DNA from: a bacterium
Lineage (GTDB): Bacteria; Planctomycetota; Planctomycetia; Pirellulales; Pirellulaceae
Length of the DNA stretch: 64,000 bases
Reading direction: 5' to 3'
Assembly (NCBI GenBank): GCA_030430075.1
Contig: JAUIGN010000003.1
Location: forward strand, 248,001-312,000
In this document: piece by piece, positions 8,591-17,235 of the stretch
Layout: every line of letters begins with the position of its first letter
How positions within the stretch are numbered: position 1 is the first letter of the stretch
Translations under genes and position numbers: made by a program
The notes under the pieces: model-generated
Told to the model about the DNA's origin: nothing
Seen by the model: only the letters and a program-made list of their open reading frames with translations
The model's database searches: none

Positions 8591-8905
8591 TCAGGCTGGC
8601 CCCCCGTCGTTTGACAACTCGTCGCTTGACAACTCGTCGCTTGGCAACGGGTCGTCCGCATCCAGCTCCAGCGCCTGGTCAACCAGCATCGAAACGATGC
8701 CGTCCCGAACCGGATACAGGTAGCGCCGATCTTCGGTTACCAGGCCGCCGTCAATCGGCGTGTGGTGCGGCTGGCCTCCCCGCGTTGGCGCACTACCGGC
8801 GCGAATCTGTTCATTGATGCGATCAACCAAGGCCGGATCGGCAACCGCCAATTGCCCATGGGTCAAGGGGCAGCGCAAGCGGCCCAATGTTTCTTCGTCG
8901 AACAT
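8591..8905 (-). CDS. Trm112/UPF0434-like small zinc-ribbon-type protein
   Basis: A 104-residue protein beginning MFDEETLGRLRCPLTHGQL. It has the 'L..L.CP.T...L' opening of the Trm112/UPF0434 family and the later segment DGGLVTEDRRYLYPVRDGIVSMLVDQA, which matches the family's 'RLAYPIRDGIPVML' end. Members are small cytosolic partners or remnants of Trm112, an activator of methyltransferases; the bacterial role is unclear. Only one Cys of the possible zinc pair is visible, so metal binding is doubtful. An open frame with a TTG start reaches 8947, but the ATG at 8905 matches the family. A short acidic Ser/Asp tail (SSDELSNDGG) is encoded by a small imperfect repeat near 8610-8650. Confidence 0.82.
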   Translation of the reverse strand: MFDEETLGRLRCPLTHGQLAVADPALVDRINEQIRAGSAPTRGGQPHHTPIDGGLVTEDRRYLYPVRDGIVSMLVDQALELDADDPLPSDELSSDELSNDGGPA

Positions 8906-9199
8906 CTGATCGCCAATCGCTAGAAACGAATCCTCTTCGTATTTCAACGCTTTTGTCGCAGTCGGTGCAATCCGTCGTGTTTACCAGGAGGGAACCTGGT
9001 TACCGGTCTCGTCCGGCCAGACACGGCTCATCTCGATCATCAGATTGTAGCGAGCATGCCGATAGAATTGCAGGGAGCCAGGCACGGTCACCCCAGGGCC
9101 TGTTCTCCCACCCTGTCATATCCTGCAATTTCGACCGGAGTTGCGCAGGATGCACCATGGTGTATCCGGCCGACCGGGTGCTCACAACGGAAGACACGA

Positions 9200-9859
9200 A
9201 TGCCCTTTGCCGCTACCTCGCAGTTCGTGAAGCGTTGGCTTCGTCATGACCGCCAACCTGCCCTGTGCCGGAATTTCCTGCTGCTTGTTGCCAGCGGAGT
9301 TTGCGCTTCTGGCGTTGTTGAGTTCACCGGGGCCAGTACAACGACTCGCGCGTTCGGGCAGGCGGGGCTGCAGACGGTCCGCTGGCCGTCGTCGCCGATC
9401 AATGCCAACTCGCAACCCGGTCGCTCCCAACCGGGCAACTCTACAAACCAAGGCTGGGGGCCGGCCCCCGCGGTGATTCCACCCGGCTACGAAGAGCACT
9501 TCGTGACCGAGATGCAGGATCAGTACCGCACGATTCAGGTACCGGTGATGGAAAACCAACGGGCCGCGGTCGTACCGTGGTGGGATCCGTTCGGTGTTAC
9601 GGCCCCCACGTATCAGACACGAGCGGTCATCCGTTGGGAGACGCGTGTCGAAAAGGTGCGCGTCCCCGTGCGCTCGCGGATCCTCGTCGCCAAGGATCCG
9701 GCAGCCGCCAGTCGCCTCGCCCAATCCCCGGCCAATGGCAGGTCGACCGCCGCGGCGGCACGTCCCGCACCCCAGTTTGGCGGCATCTCGCAGATCGAAT
9801 CAGAGCAGCCGCGGCTGGGAATGAGGCCGGTCGGGTCGCAGGGGACGGTCGTTCAGTAG
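9200..9859 (+). CDS. Secreted hypothetical protein
   Basis: A 219-residue protein. The ATG at 9200 is preceded by CGGAAGACACGA, while the longer open frame upstream has no ribosome site. A basic N-terminus (KRWLRHDR) is followed by a hydrophobic FLLLVASGVCASGVV stretch, consistent with a signal peptide. The middle is rich in Asn, Gln, Pro and Gly. A conserved-looking core (EEHFVTEMQDQYRTIQVPV, TYQTRAVIRWETRVEKVRV) has alternating charged and valine residues suggestive of beta structure. The tail is Ala/Pro-rich and probably disordered. I do not recognise the family. It may be a planctomycete envelope protein. Confidence 0.6.
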   Translation: MPFAATSQFVKRWLRHDRQPALCRNFLLLVASGVCASGVVEFTGASTTTRAFGQAGLQTVRWPSSPINANSQPGRSQPGNSTNQGWGPAPAVIPPGYEEHFVTEMQDQYRTIQVPVMENQRAAVVPWWDPFGVTAPTYQTRAVIRWETRVEKVRVPVRSRILVAKDPAAASRLAQSPANGRSTAAAARPAPQFGGISQIESEQPRLGMRPVGSQGTVVQ

Positions 9860-10448
9860 CCTCGCCCCAATCGATGGGCCGCGGTCAAACGTAAGAACAG
9901 CCCGGATGAAGGCGATGGACGCAACAACACCTTAACCGTTGCGTCACGTTTCTCGTTCCGCACGCTCCGCAGGAGAAGCGCGGCATGCAGATTGCCACGG
10001 GTGGCGACGACTTTCCCGATCGCCGGCAACCGTACCGACCTCTCCCCGGTATCAGTCCCGCATCTCGGGGAGAGGTCTTGCCGCCTGCTGTGGGATATGA
10101 TGCCGACCAGCGCCAGGTTCGATCGTCGGACAGACGGACAGGAAGTGGCAGCGGCGAAAGGGCATCGCGCCTGGCGACGGCGGTGATTGACAAGTTGAAG
10201 AATCGAGTCTTGGTTTGCCCCGGTAACCGTCCGGTGCGAGGGGAATTGGAGACCTTCGGTCGGCCGTTTCGTCGGGGTCGGAGACCCGCGCCGAGCTGCG
10301 GTTGGAGACCCGCGCCGAGCAGGGATACGAGACCCGCGCCAAGCAGGGGTCGGAGACCCGCGCCGAGCAGGGGTCGGAGACCCGCGCCGAACTGCGGTTG
10401 GAGACCCGCGCCGAACCCTCTTGGGCCGCCGCTCTTCTTTTTCGCCCC
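9860..10448. other. Intergenic region with tandem repeat array
   Basis: This region separates two convergent genes. The right half is the 24-bp repeat array at 10251-10418. The left half (9860-10250) has no supported gene. An open frame crosses the whole array on the minus strand, but only because the unit length is a multiple of three. Confidence 0.6.
10251..10418 (+). repeat. Dispersed repeat family, copy B (six 24-bp units)
   Basis: A terminal module GACCTTCGGTCGGCCGTTTC is followed by six tandem 24-bp units with core GAGACCCGCGCCGAG and a variable linker (CTGCGGTT, CAGGGATA, CAGGGGTC). The same module and core occur at 235, 26938 and 27993, the latter two in inverted orientation. Confidence 0.9.
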
Positions 10449-10772
10449 TTAGCTGACGGCTTCGACGGAGGAGGTATTTGTCGGCTTCTGGGTGCGGCGC
10501 CGAGTTCGCCGGGGGGTCTTGGCCACGGCCCATTCTTTGGTGAGGGCCTCAAAGACATCCGGCGTCTCGTAGCGGACCACGCCCTTGGACTCCGGCATCG
10601 GCCCGATGAGACCTCGAAAAACGGGCAACCCGCGGAGGGCCAGGTCGGTGCTGCTGTCGTCGATTCCGACCTGGGCATGCATCTTCAGCAACGGCTCATG
10701 ATCTTCGTAGTCTCGGATTCTAATGGCTCCATCCTTGCCGCGCGTGACGACTCGAAAGGTGTGTTTGGGCAT
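10449..10772 (-). CDS. Conserved-looking small hypothetical protein
   Basis: A 107-residue protein starting MPKHTFRVVTRGKDGAIRIRD. ATG 10772 is preceded by ACGAGGATTCCGCAAC, a good ribosome site. The first 80 residues look globular with balanced composition. The C-terminus is strongly basic (RRTRRRTQKPTNTSS), suggesting nucleic-acid contact or disorder. It is not recognised. The gene lies directly beside repeat copy B, whose array begins just beyond its 3' end. Confidence 0.55.
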   Translation of the reverse strand: MPKHTFRVVTRGKDGAIRIRDYEDHEPLLKMHAQVGIDDSSTDLALRGLPVFRGLIGPMPESKGVVRYETPDVFEALTKEWAVAKTPRRTRRRTQKPTNTSSVEAVS

Positions 10773-11189
10773 GTTGCGGAATCCTCGTTGTGCGCATTTC
10801 GGCGCTCCTTGGCCAGGCGAATCCATCCAGCCGTCGCGACGTGGACCACACCTCCTCTTCACCTGCGTGAAGCGTCGCAGAAAGACACATCGACCCGCCA
10901 GCGATTCCGAGCGCACATAAACTGCGGCGGGGATCATATGACTGTCATTCGCCTCAACCAACACATTGGGCGCAACGGTGCCGCCCCCTACGAACGGCGC
11001 TGCACTGGTGCTTGCTGTACGGAATGTACCGGTTGTCGGCCAATGAAAGCGCTTCCCGGACCCGGCGGCGTGGGCTGGCGCGGACTCTGCAGGCCGCTGG
11101 CTCGACAGCGGGAATCCACGGCCGAGGAGATTCTGCGAGGAGGCCCGCTTGCCCCCATGGGACATGACGAATTACCATAGGGGACTCCC
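10773..11189. other. Intergenic stretch upstream of tRNA-Ser
   Basis: About 420 bp between the divergent small hypothetical gene and the tRNA. No coding frame with a credible start and composition was found; the tRNA promoter must lie in its right part. Confidence 0.4.
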
Positions 11190-11271
11190 GGAGGGTAGGC
11201 GAATGGCTAGCAACCGCATTCGAAATGCGGCGCCCCGCAAGGGGTTGCGGGTTCGAGTCCCGTGCCCTCCG
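11190..11271 (+). tRNA. tRNA-Ser (anticodon CGA)
   Basis: Acceptor strands GGAGGGT and GCCCTCC pair. The anticodon arm is CCGCA-TTCGAAA-TGCGG, giving anticodon CGA, which reads UCG. A long variable arm (CCCC-GCAA-GGGG) marks a class II serine tRNA, and the T-arm is GCGGG-TTCGAGT-CCCGT. Discriminator G is at 11271, and CCA is not encoded. The D-stem is short (GC/GC), a little weak but acceptable. Confidence 0.93.
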
Positions 11272-11283
11272 CTCTCACGAGAT

Positions 11284-11317
11284 GCCGTCGTCATTACCGA
11301 CTGACGGCTTTCTTTTT
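11284..11317 (+). terminator. Rho-independent terminator after tRNA-Ser
   Basis: Stem GCCGTC (11284-11289) pairs with GACGGC (11303-11308) and is followed by TTTCTTTTT, 13 nt after the tRNA end. Confidence 0.8.
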
Positions 11318-11445
11318 GCGCGGCGATCATCCTGATCGCCGGGCCAATTGTGCTGGCTTGGTGCTGAAGCGCCGTCCGTTGCTGGTACATGTTGTGACCT
11401 GCGGGCGGCGGTGTCAGTGCCCATAGCGCCAACTTCGGTCGCTCG

Positions 11446-11916
11446 TCATGGAACGACTGCCGGCGGCAGTGAACCGTCCGCTGAGACAATTTGCAAAATC
11501 ATCCAACATGCGAGCAGCCCGCGGACTGTCCAGACAACAGTTCGCAACCAGTTTGATCGTACGAGTCGTCGGTGCGTCGCCGTGTCGAAGGATTGCGATA
11601 ATCGCTCGTGCGCGGGGACTTGCCAGAAAAAAGTTGATGCCCAGAGTACGCCGACCAGTGCGACGCCGGAGCTGGCGGCGCTGAAGGGGATCGAATCCGG
11701 CCGAAGCCACAGTAGCATCATCGCCGTCGCCGCTTCGGTCAACATCAACGGAGCAACAACAATCGTCGTAAGTCGCCGGTGAGATTGCTCGTACTGCTTG
11801 AATCCGTCTCGGCCGACTTGAGCGAACAAGGGGTAGTGCACCACTTGCACAAACCAAATCAACCCGGCCATGGCCAGCGTCGAGACGAGATGCAGCATCA
11901 AGAGCATGGTGAACAT
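11446..11916 (-). CDS. Four-helix membrane protein of unknown function
   Basis: A 156-residue integral membrane protein with ATG 11916 behind GATCGGAGGTCGTC. Hydrophobic segments lie at about residues 4-24 (LMLHLVSTLAMAGLIWFVQV), 50-70, 82-100 and 125-145. The loop after the first helix carries VHYPLF and a basic YEQSHRR segment. A later loop reads VPAHERLSQSFD with HRRLVRSNWLRT, a pattern I associate with a conserved family that neighbours photolyase- and SOUL-type clusters. Its biochemical role is unknown. It is downstream (minus strand) of the broken membrane protein at 12091-12528, so the two were probably co-transcribed. Confidence 0.75.
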   Translation of the reverse strand: MFTMLLMLHLVSTLAMAGLIWFVQVVHYPLFAQVGRDGFKQYEQSHRRLTTIVVAPLMLTEAATAMMLLWLRPDSIPFSAASSGVALVGVLWASTFFWQVPAHERLSQSFDTATHRRLVRSNWLRTVVWTVRGLLACWMILQIVSADGSLPPAVVP

Positions 11917-12090
11917 GACGACCTCCGATCAGACTTCCGGCGTTTGATGCACCGAATCGGGATCGAGCAATTCAATTGCATTGCATTGCCAGTGGGATCA
12001 GATAGGTAGATTGACCGAGTGCCGTCGCGACGGCTTCGACTCCGATCGAGAGATGATGAAATGCGTCGAGTTTAGCTTTCGTTCGCCAAT

Positions 12091-12528
12091 TCATGGGATT
12101 GATTCGCGATTGGTGTTCGAGGCGGCAGCTTCTCTGTGCTCCTTAGCCGCGTGAAAGAGGATCGCCGCGAACGGGATCCACCAGATCAAGTCGTTTGTCA
12201 GAAGCGTCGCTCCGAACGCCAACGGCAATTCACCCTTCAGGAATGCACCGACGAAGCCCATCGGACCAAACACCTTGCCGAGCAATCCAACCAGGGTGAT
12301 CGGCCAGTGCCTGAGCGGATCCGTCGCGGCAATCAAATACCCGATGCCTTACACACCGACGATCATGCCGACACACTGCCAGACTTGCGGGTATCGCGGC
12401 AACTCCATCTCCGCAAATCGGAAGATTGCGAACGGCGAAAGAATCACGAACGCTCCCCACACGAGGTTGTAGATACCGGCCGCGATCAGCGAGTTTCTCA
12501 TCCAACGCGGGTGGCGACTTGTATTCAT
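12091..12528 (-). pseudogene. Membrane protein gene with in-frame TAA (nonsense)
   Basis: Reading from ATG 12528 (after GTGGAGAGATTACTTCG) gives a continuous frame of 146 codons to TGA at 12091, interrupted only by TAA at 12349-12351 (codon 60). The first part has NSLIAAGIYNLVWGAFVILS and a WQCVGMIVGV segment; after the stop comes GIGYLIAATDPLRHWPITL, then LLGKVFGPMGFVG and LTNDLIWWIPFAAILFHAA. Together they make a plausible four- to five-helix membrane protein. A single change (TAC or TAT to TAA, Tyr expected in 'GVYGIGY') explains the break. Both halves stay in frame and keep membrane character, so the lesion looks recent. A sequencing error is the main alternative. Confidence 0.8.
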
Positions 12529-13244
12529 CGAAGTAATCTCTCCACGTTACCGTGAGCAGCCTGACGGACGTCGATTCTTTAGGACAGACCTACGGGTCCG
12601 GCTCGCAGGACGGTAGGGCTGGGTACGCCTTTTTCCGAGGCCGGTCGCAGGTCACAAGATGGCCGCAGCGGCACATCACCGGCGTGGGGTCCGTTTGACT
12701 GACGAGTGTCAGTCCGGCAACTTGTCACACTCCTCGGACGATTCAATTGCGATCGTAGCTAACGCTTTATAGAGACGGGACCGTTTGTGAGTAGGTCCTC
12801 TGGGTCGATTGAGCTGCAGTTGGAGAAACGGTTGACTTCGTCGACAGGTAGGGACGGGAAGTGTAGCGGTGCACCACCTGAGAGCCACGCATTCAACCAG
12901 GGCCATATTTTCGACTTGTCAGGATGATGATCTCCGCCTAGAAACCCCAGGTGCGAATGGCCGCGATTCCTTGGCGGTGTAACAGGTGGAGCGAAGCCCA
13001 TGCTGCTCAGGCCCGATCACCGACCATCGGCAAGTCGACCAACCCGTGCCGTACGTCGGCTACCTGCTGAGAAGCGAGGCTCCAACCTCACCCGAAAAAA
13101 TGTTCGCAGTACCTTCACTGTTAACTGGCAGACATCGTGGACTCCATGACTCACGCCACGTCTGATCATCAAGCTATTTCAAACGGCACGAGCCGAGCAT
13201 GCGGCCTCGTTGAGCGTCCCTTGCCGCTGGTGCCGCTGGGTATC
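12529..13244. other. Gene-poor stretch
   Basis: About 700 bp separates the broken membrane gene (minus) from the SOUL gene (plus). Short minus-strand frames near 12600-13000 include a CRCG-type segment but lack starts, ribosome sites or recognisable motifs; they may be decayed coding DNA. No inverted repeats or target duplications indicating an insertion element were found. An open frame runs from GTG 13137 into the SOUL gene but is probably leader. Confidence 0.4.
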
Positions 13245-13832
13245 ATGAAAACAATTTACATCGCACTGCCAGTCATTGTAGGGATGGTTGCGTTCTTTGG
13301 ATGGAAGCTTACGGCACGCGGGGCGTACGAGACCGCTGAGTACAAGGTCGTCGAGGTGGATGGCGAATTCGAGATTCGCGAGTACCCCGAACTCACACTG
13401 GCAACGACGCTGACGCGATTCGAGCGTCAGGGCGACGACGGCAGCTTCATGCGGCTCTTCCGCTACATTAGTGGCGAAAACGACGCGAAACAGAAAGTCG
13501 CGATGACAACTCCCGTCTTCATGCGACCGCAGTCGGAACGGAGCAGCGGCAAAATGTCTTTTGTCATTCCGAAGTCCGTCGCCGCTCAAGGCGTTCCACA
13601 ACCGAATAGCGATCAGGTGACGATGCACAAACGCGCCGGCGGGAGATTCGCCGTCATTCGCTTCTCTGGAAGAATGGCTGCGGAAACCATGCAACCGGCC
13701 GAAGTGAAATTGCGCAAGTGGATGTCGAGGCGAGAGCTGCGCCCGGCCGCCGCTGCCGAGACCGCGGGTTACGATCCGCCTTGGACTCCCGGACCGCTGC
13801 GGCGGAATGAGGTGTTGATTCGGCTCAAATAA
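13245..13832 (+). CDS. SOUL family haem-binding protein
   Basis: A 195-residue protein. Starting at ATG 13245 (MKTIYIALPVIVGMVAFFGW) puts a single membrane anchor or signal segment at the N-terminus; GTG 13137 would only add an unlikely extension. The SOUL signature follows: YKVVEVDGEFEIREYPEL, then GSFMRLFRYISGENDAKQKV and AMTTPVFM. It ends with FAVIRFSGRM and the PPWTPGPLRRNEVLI tail. SOUL proteins bind haem or related tetrapyrroles and often occur next to photolyases or FAD oxidoreductases. The gene is convergent with the next minus-strand gene, overlapping it by 8 bp. Confidence 0.93.
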   Translation: MKTIYIALPVIVGMVAFFGWKLTARGAYETAEYKVVEVDGEFEIREYPELTLATTLTRFERQGDDGSFMRLFRYISGENDAKQKVAMTTPVFMRPQSERSSGKMSFVIPKSVAAQGVPQPNSDQVTMHKRAGGRFAVIRFSGRMAAETMQPAEVKLRKWMSRRELRPAAAAETAGYDPPWTPGPLRRNEVLIRLK

Positions 13833-14184
13833 GTTGATCTGGTCCGGTCGCCCGGTTCGCCACCTGAGGCAAGGGTAACAATCCGAAATTGGTCGTCACC
13901 CGAAACACCACCGCGTTTTGTAGCGTGGTCTCCGGTCGGCCGCCCAAGTTTGAGTCTGCTGGCGGAAACATAGCCAACCACTGGCCGTCGAGTGACTGGC
14001 ATGCCAGCTTTCGGGAGTTGACACGGATTGCTTTGACAAGCAGCAACGCCATTCGCGATAAGTCGGTCGGTGCAACCAGGCGCCCCGGAAAGAACACGCC
14101 GCGGCATCTAAGATCGATGACCCGTCCCGCCAGAGTGGCATCCCGCACCGATGGCATCCACCAGCCTACATCCTCGTATGGCAT
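13825..14184 (-). CDS. Hypothetical protein downstream of FAD oxidoreductase
   Basis: A 119-residue frame from ATG 14184 (MPYEDVGWWMPSVRDATL) to TGA 13825. It starts 15 nt after the preceding FAD oxidoreductase gene on the same strand, so operon translation is plausible. Composition is balanced, with hydrophobic strands such as VFFPGRLVAP and LSRMALLLVKAIRV. No family is recognised. A GAGGTGGCGAGAATTC stretch precedes the start, with a rather long spacing. Its 3' end overlaps the SOUL gene by 8 bp. It could be a non-coding spacer instead. Confidence 0.4.
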   Translation of the reverse strand: MPYEDVGWWMPSVRDATLAGRVIDLRCRGVFFPGRLVAPTDLSRMALLLVKAIRVNSRKLACQSLDGQWLAMFPPADSNLGGRPETTLQNAVVFRVTTNFGLLPLPQVANRATGPDQLI

Positions 14185-14198
14185 GAATTCTCGCCACC

Positions 14199-15212
14199 TC
14201 AGACGGATATTGTGGCTATCAGGCTCTGCGTGAGGGCCAGACCGCTCAGGAAAGCTCCCTCGACGCGCGGCCCGCTGCACCAGTCCCCGCACGCGGCGAT
14301 TTGCAACTCGCGATCCAAAAGATAACGCTCGGCGAGCGGTGTCGAAGGAATTGCGTAACGCCAGCGATGGGCTGTCGCGAAGTGTGGCACCTGTCTGACT
14401 GCGTGCGTCGCTTCCCAGAATGCGTCGACGAGCCGCGGCAGTACGGATTCGGCCTCGTCGTCAATGTGCTGGTTTGTCCAATCGGGCGATGCATGCAGAA
14501 CCCAGCACTCGGAACGGCCATCGTCGCCATGACTGCGCCCGGTTTTCGAATCCTTCTGTGCGATCCAGGACAACATCGACCCGTGAACGAACGCACCCTC
14601 AAAGTTCAATCCCAGCGGCATATCGAACGCGAGCATCGCGGCCCAACAACCACTCATCGCCGTTCCCGCCGCTTGCTGTTGTAGATGTGGTGCGGCTGCG
14701 AGCAACTCAGCCGACTGCGGAGCGGGCGCCGTTGTGATCACCCAATCAAACTCACCCAGGTCGCGGCCGTCGTCGGCTTGAAGGTGCCACTTCGCGCCGA
14801 CTCGCAGCGGCGGGAGTAGCCGCGTCTGGTAAGCGATATCGAGTCCCTCGGCCAAATGTTTGCAGACAGCGTTCATTCCGGGCACGGCCACAAAGCGAGC
14901 GGTTGAATGATCCTTCGCTTGAGTACTGCCTGCTTGCAGATCAACGATCTCACCTCGCCACTCGTCGACAAACCCAGCGGTTTGCCATTGGTCGACGTAC
15001 TGCTTGAACGCCTGATCACGCACGGTGAAATACTGTGCTCCATGATCGAACCGTAATCCATGCCCGCTGCGCCGCGTCGCCATACGCCCGCCAACCCCTC
15101 GGCTTTTCTCAATGACCCGAACGTTGCAGCCGGCGTCGCGGAGCAAGCGAGCAGAGATCAAACCGGAAATTCCGGCTCCGATGATGGCAATGTTGGGATA
15201 TCGTGAGGTCAT
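14199..15212 (-). CDS. Renalase-like FAD/NAD(P)-binding oxidoreductase
   Basis: A 337-residue flavoprotein. The N-terminal Rossmann fold reads IAIIGAGISGLISARLL with a GRMATRR segment after the second strand. LRFDHGAQYFTVRD is the signature of the renalase-like amine-oxidase branch. The C-terminal FAD contact region reads GDWCSGPRVEGAFLSGLAL. Such enzymes oxidise small substrates with FAD; the bacterial renalase-like members act on nicotinamide isomers, but the substrate here is not determinable. The start ATG 15212 overlaps the opposite-strand region before the next FAD gene, giving a divergent pair that shares one promoter zone. Confidence 0.9.
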   Translation of the reverse strand: MTSRYPNIAIIGAGISGLISARLLRDAGCNVRVIEKSRGVGGRMATRRSGHGLRFDHGAQYFTVRDQAFKQYVDQWQTAGFVDEWRGEIVDLQAGSTQAKDHSTARFVAVPGMNAVCKHLAEGLDIAYQTRLLPPLRVGAKWHLQADDGRDLGEFDWVITTAPAPQSAELLAAAPHLQQQAAGTAMSGCWAAMLAFDMPLGLNFEGAFVHGSMLSWIAQKDSKTGRSHGDDGRSECWVLHASPDWTNQHIDDEAESVLPRLVDAFWEATHAVRQVPHFATAHRWRYAIPSTPLAERYLLDRELQIAACGDWCSGPRVEGAFLSGLALTQSLIATISV

Positions 15213-15304
15213 TCGGTCGAACCGATCGTTTCAACGTGAATTGGGACGGCTTGCCAACGCGATATCTTACCCTAGAACGCTTGTATCATATGGGAACAGA
15301 CGCG

Positions 15305-16567
15305 ATGTCGAAATATCCGGTGATCATTATCGGCGGTGGTCTTGCCGGTCTCGCTTGTGCGAGCCGGTTGCACCAGGCGGGCATCGACTTTCAACTTCTG
15401 GAAGCATCCAGCGACGTCGGCGGCAGGGCACGGACGGATGAGGTCGATGGTTTTCTCCTGGATCGCGGCTTCCAGGTCTTGCTCACCGCCTATCCCGAAG
15501 CCAAGCGTCTCCTCGATTACGAAGCGCTCAAGCTTGCGCGCTTCTCGCCCGGTGCTTTAATCCGGCGACAAGGACGGTTTTATCGCTTTGCCGATCCTTG
15601 GCGGAGCCCTCGCCATGCTGTCGCCACGGTCCTGGCGCCGGTCGGAAGTTTCTCGGACAAGTTGCGCGTGAGTCGACTTCGCGCGGGCGTCTGCCGCGGC
15701 AAACTCGAGGACGTGTTTCAGCGTCCTGAAACCAGGACGATCGACACCCTGCGCGGACGCGGCTTTTCCGACTCGATCATCGAACGATTTTTTCGCCCCT
15801 TTCTGGGTGGCGTATTCCTGGATCGCAAACTCGAAACGTCAAGCCGCATGTTTGAGTTCGTTTTCCGCATGTTCGCGACGGGCGCGGCAGCTCTGCCAGC
15901 GGGAGGCATGGGCGCGATGGCTCAGCAGATCGCGGAGGCTTTGCCCGCAGATTCGATTCGCACGGCGGCGGCGGTTGACTCACTGGATGAAACCAACGTG
16001 CGTCTGAAATCCGGAGAAGTGTTGCAGACCGAGCAAGTCGTTATCGCTTGCGAGGCGCCTGCCGCGGCGAAGTTGCTGGGCAATCCGGTGCCAACGCCAG
16101 GACGAGGTGTGACGTGCATTTACTTTGCGGCTGACAATCCGCCAATTAAAGAGCCGATCCTCGTTTTGAATGGCGACGGGGTTGGTCCGATTAACAACTT
16201 GTGCGTTCCCAGCGAAGTTGCATCTTCCTATGCTCCGCCCGGCAAAGCCTTGATCTCTGTCACCGTGCTCGGTGTTGCCGGGGATGGCATTGAAGACGAA
16301 GTACGATCACAGTTGCGGGACTGGTTCGGAGCGGTCGTCAACGCGTGGCGGCATCTGCGAACGTATCGAATCCCCTTCGCGCTGCCTGCGCAAACACCTC
16401 CCGCGCTGTCGCCGGTTGCCAAACCGGCGCGGTGCGGCGAGCGGCGATTTTGTTGCGGCGACTATCTCGACACGGCATCGATCCAGGGCGCCATGTCGAC
16501 AGGCCGCCGCGTTGCGGAGGAGCTGATCGCTTTGCAAGGCCAGTCCACGACCTCTCCCGATCGATAG
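15305..16567 (+). CDS. FAD-dependent amine oxidase / protoporphyrinogen-oxidase-like protein
   Basis: A 420-residue flavoprotein starting MSKYPVIIIGGGLAGLACA, a GxGxxG dinucleotide fold, followed by EASSDVGGRARTDEVDGF, the typical GGR motif of the phytoene-desaturase/PPOX/MAO superfamily. The C-terminal FAD-binding segment CGDYLDTASIQGAMSTGRR is intact. The probable reaction is FAD-dependent oxidation or desaturation; the substrate is unknown. I chose ATG 15305 because the open frame upstream to GTG 15203 overlaps the divergent renalase-like gene and lacks homology-like content; ATG 15290 is an alternative. It is part of the haem/flavin/pterin gene cluster. Confidence 0.9.
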   Translation: MSKYPVIIIGGGLAGLACASRLHQAGIDFQLLEASSDVGGRARTDEVDGFLLDRGFQVLLTAYPEAKRLLDYEALKLARFSPGALIRRQGRFYRFADPWRSPRHAVATVLAPVGSFSDKLRVSRLRAGVCRGKLEDVFQRPETRTIDTLRGRGFSDSIIERFFRPFLGGVFLDRKLETSSRMFEFVFRMFATGAAALPAGGMGAMAQQIAEALPADSIRTAAAVDSLDETNVRLKSGEVLQTEQVVIACEAPAAAKLLGNPVPTPGRGVTCIYFAADNPPIKEPILVLNGDGVGPINNLCVPSEVASSYAPPGKALISVTVLGVAGDGIEDEVRSQLRDWFGAVVNAWRHLRTYRIPFALPAQTPPALSPVAKPARCGERRFCCGDYLDTASIQGAMSTGRRVAEELIALQGQSTTSPDR

Positions 16568-16729
16568 CAACGTGGGTTTCGCAGAATTGTTGGCACGGGC
16601 AAGAAAGATTGGTTTGTGGCGATGAGCAAGGACCGGACGATGACGTCTTCCGGCTGAGATCCGCAGCGGATTGGGCTAGTTTAGCGGGAACGTTTGCGAA
16701 ACAGCGACTTGCATCGTGACACATGACTG

Positions 16730-17209
16730 TTACGAATGCGCAATGGACTTGCGTAACGTCGCTTGACCGGCGAAGTAACGATTGTCGGCCACCCAGTCTT
16801 CGCGCGTGTAGCTGACGACGGACGTGTCCGTTTCGCGAACATCCAGCCGATTCAAGCGGAACCCCATTTCGGTGAACTCGCTGAATAGCTGGTGGGCCAG
16901 GTTCTCGACGGTCGTGGGTCGCTCGAACAACTTCAGCTTGAGCCTCTCCCCGGTACGTTGCGTGTGGCCAATCAACGTGTCGTAAAGCGGATCTTCAACA
17001 TGGATCAACATGCCGTGGTCGTACTCGGCCTTCAGAAACGGTTCGATCTTCTGGTCGAAGTCCGCGAACAACGTGGTCAACGCACCCGTCCGCTCGACCT
17101 CGAAGTGACACGTGATCCCATACCGATGACCGTGCAGGTTGCGGCAGTTGTCTCGCAGCTCTTCGTTGCGATGAGCGGCGTAGAACTTGTATTCCTTTTG
17201 AATGATCAT
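16730..17209 (-). CDS. 6-pyruvoyl-tetrahydropterin synthase / QueD family protein
   Basis: A 159-residue protein of the PTPS/QueD T-fold family. Zinc ligands are visible in FYAAHRNE and NLHGHRY. The catalytic Cys lies in DNCRNLHGH (C-x3-HGH). The C-terminal Glu that clamps the pterin is in LDVRETDTSVVSY. Family enzymes convert dihydroneopterin triphosphate to 6-pyruvoyl-tetrahydropterin or 6-carboxy-tetrahydropterin. FolE, which makes that substrate, is 26 bp upstream on the same strand, so the two act consecutively. Queuosine biosynthesis (queC, queE) is not nearby, so a pterin cofactor product is equally possible. The length is slightly longer than QueD. Confidence 0.92.
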   Translation of the reverse strand: MIIQKEYKFYAAHRNEELRDNCRNLHGHRYGITCHFEVERTGALTTLFADFDQKIEPFLKAEYDHGMLIHVEDPLYDTLIGHTQRTGERLKLKLFERPTTVENLAHQLFSEFTEMGFRLNRLDVRETDTSVVSYTREDWVADNRYFAGQATLRKSIAHS

Positions 17210-17235
17210 GATTGCGATACTCCGGCGTCATGAAG

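Noticed and set aside
9853-10533. Open frame across repeat copy B giving RRGSPTP-like repeats
   Set aside because: The frame stays open only because the unit is 24 bp. The flanks are non-coding or antisense and there is no ribosome site.
12349-12351. Recoded stop (selenocysteine or pyrrolysine) in the membrane gene
   Set aside because: The codon is TAA; selenocysteine uses TGA and pyrrolysine TAG, and no related cofactor genes are nearby.
12529-13136. Insertion sequence remnant
   Set aside because: No terminal inverted repeats, target duplication or transposase motif could be read; only short frames of doubtful composition.
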